Shown: piece by piece, positions 5,989 through 6,505 of the stretch
Layout of the letters: every line of letters starts with the position of its first letter
Position numbering within the stretch: position 1 is the stretch's first letter
Origin: Fimbriimonadaceae bacterium
Lineage (GTDB): Bacteria; Armatimonadota; Fimbriimonadia; Fimbriimonadales; Fimbriimonadaceae
Assembly: GCA_014380605.1 (NCBI GenBank)
Contig: JACMJO010000151.1
Coordinates: forward strand, 1-6,505
Length of the DNA: 6,505 bases
Direction: 5' to 3'
Translations under genes and position numbers: made by a program
Notes under the pieces: generated by a model
Database searches by the model: none
The model's input: the letters and a program-made list of their open reading frames with translations, nothing else
What the model was told of the DNA's origin: nothing

Positions 5989-6505
5989 CTATTCCATGTT
6001 GTTGGCATAATTCCCAGCATCTTTCGCGGGATCATACGGGTCGACGTGAATAACCACAACGGCCGGAGTCAACGCAGTGGCGATGTGCTTTTCAAGATCA
6101 TCCGCCGTGTCATGAGCCTGCACCAGCGACCAGTTGGTGGGCACCACGACGTGCATCTCCACGTACCGAGTATCGCCGCTCAGTCTTGATCGAAGCCGAT
6201 GGTAGCCCATGACTCCGGCTTGCGAGCGAATGATCCCGCGGACCTGGTCTAGTTCCGCGTCCGTCAGGCTACGGTCGATAAGCTGGTCGAATGCCTGCTT
6301 GGCGAGACGCCAAGCGCCGACCGCCATCCAACCGGCGAGAAGCAAGGCAAACACCGCATCCGCCCTAACCAAGCCCGTGAGCTTGGTGGTGAAAAGTGCG
6401 ACGAGAACGCCGACCGAGGTGACGCAATCGATCAGCAAATGCTGGCTGTTGGACTTAAGAGCAAGGCTTCCCGTTCGATCTGCGATAGCCTTTACATGCC
6501 GAGCC
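5989..6505 (-). CDS. Cation diffusion facilitator (CDF) family transporter, 5'-truncated by the window edge
   Basis: The visible 171 residues are the C-terminal part of a CDF protein, an inner-membrane antiporter that exports divalent metals such as Zn, Mn, Fe or Co in exchange for protons. The frame is open to the right edge, so about the first four helices are missing. The visible part begins just before the fifth helix, which carries H22-LLI-D26, matching the HxxxD pair that binds the transported metal in E. coli YiiP. The sixth helix follows (about 48-70), then a linker with QLIDRSLTDAE. The cytoplasmic domain has HRLRSRLSGD (102-111), VEMHVVVP (115-122), AHD (130-132) and IHVDP (152-156), including His and Asp at positions that bind regulatory metal in relatives. 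A short polar tail ends in TAG. The metal cannot be decided without the second helix. The 152-aa membrane protein follows 22 bp downstream. Confidence 0.92.
   Translation of the reverse strand, partial: ARHVKAIADRTGSLALKSNSQHLLIDCVTSVGVLVALFTTKLTGLVRADAVFALLLAGWMAVGAWRLAKQAFDQLIDRSLTDAELDQVRGIIRSQAGVMGYHRLRSRLSGDTRYVEMHVVVPTNWSLVQAHDTADDLEKHIATALTPAVVVIHVDPYDPAKDAGNYANNME

Noticed and set aside
5967..6059. An N-terminal extension of the 152-aa membrane protein up to 6059
   Set aside because: The added 31 residues are hydrophilic and come from DNA mostly coding for the CDF C-terminus in another frame; the ATG at 5966 has a GGAGAGGG upstream and opens the first helix.

Overview
The window is ordinary bacterial chromosome, about 55% G+C by eye, and almost fully coding. 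It holds no rRNA, tRNA, CRISPR array, insertion sequence or phage gene that I can see. The housekeeping genes (purB, purD, a beta-CASP nuclease, a CDF metal transporter) do not fix the phylum. Several starts lack a Shine-Dalgarno sequence and instead have a -10-like hexamer just upstream. That fits lineages that use many leaderless mRNAs. An Armatimonadota-like or other deep-branching non-proteobacterial host is a guess from general protein flavour only.

Left part (1-1836): the 3' five-sixths of purB (adenylosuccinate lyase) runs off the left edge on the plus strand. It is followed 19 bp later by a RimJ/RimL-type GNAT acetyltransferase. Tail-to-tail with that gene, and with the two stop codons touching, is a 51-codon minus-strand ORF encoding a possible single-pass membrane microprotein.

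Middle (1837-4013): a 128-bp divergent gap leads to a plus-strand xylose-isomerase-like TIM-barrel protein (sugar phosphate isomerase/epimerase family). It converges, with 9 bp between the stops, on minus-strand purD (phosphoribosylamine-glycine ligase), which starts with GTG.

Right part (4014-6505), all minus strand: in transcription order, a CDF cation-efflux protein (N-terminus beyond the right edge), a 152-aa two-helix membrane protein of unknown function, a 114-bp gap with a long imperfect hairpin and a -10-like element, a beta-CASP metallo-beta-lactamase-fold RNase, then purD 21 bp downstream. CDF and the 152-aa gene look like one transcript; the nuclease and purD look like another.

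Two de novo purine genes lie within 3 kb but on opposite strands, so they are near each other without sharing an operon. I found no convincing new multi-gene system. The items most worth a second look are the touching-stop microprotein, the hairpin at 5432-5500, the possible leaderless starts and the unclassified 152-aa membrane protein.
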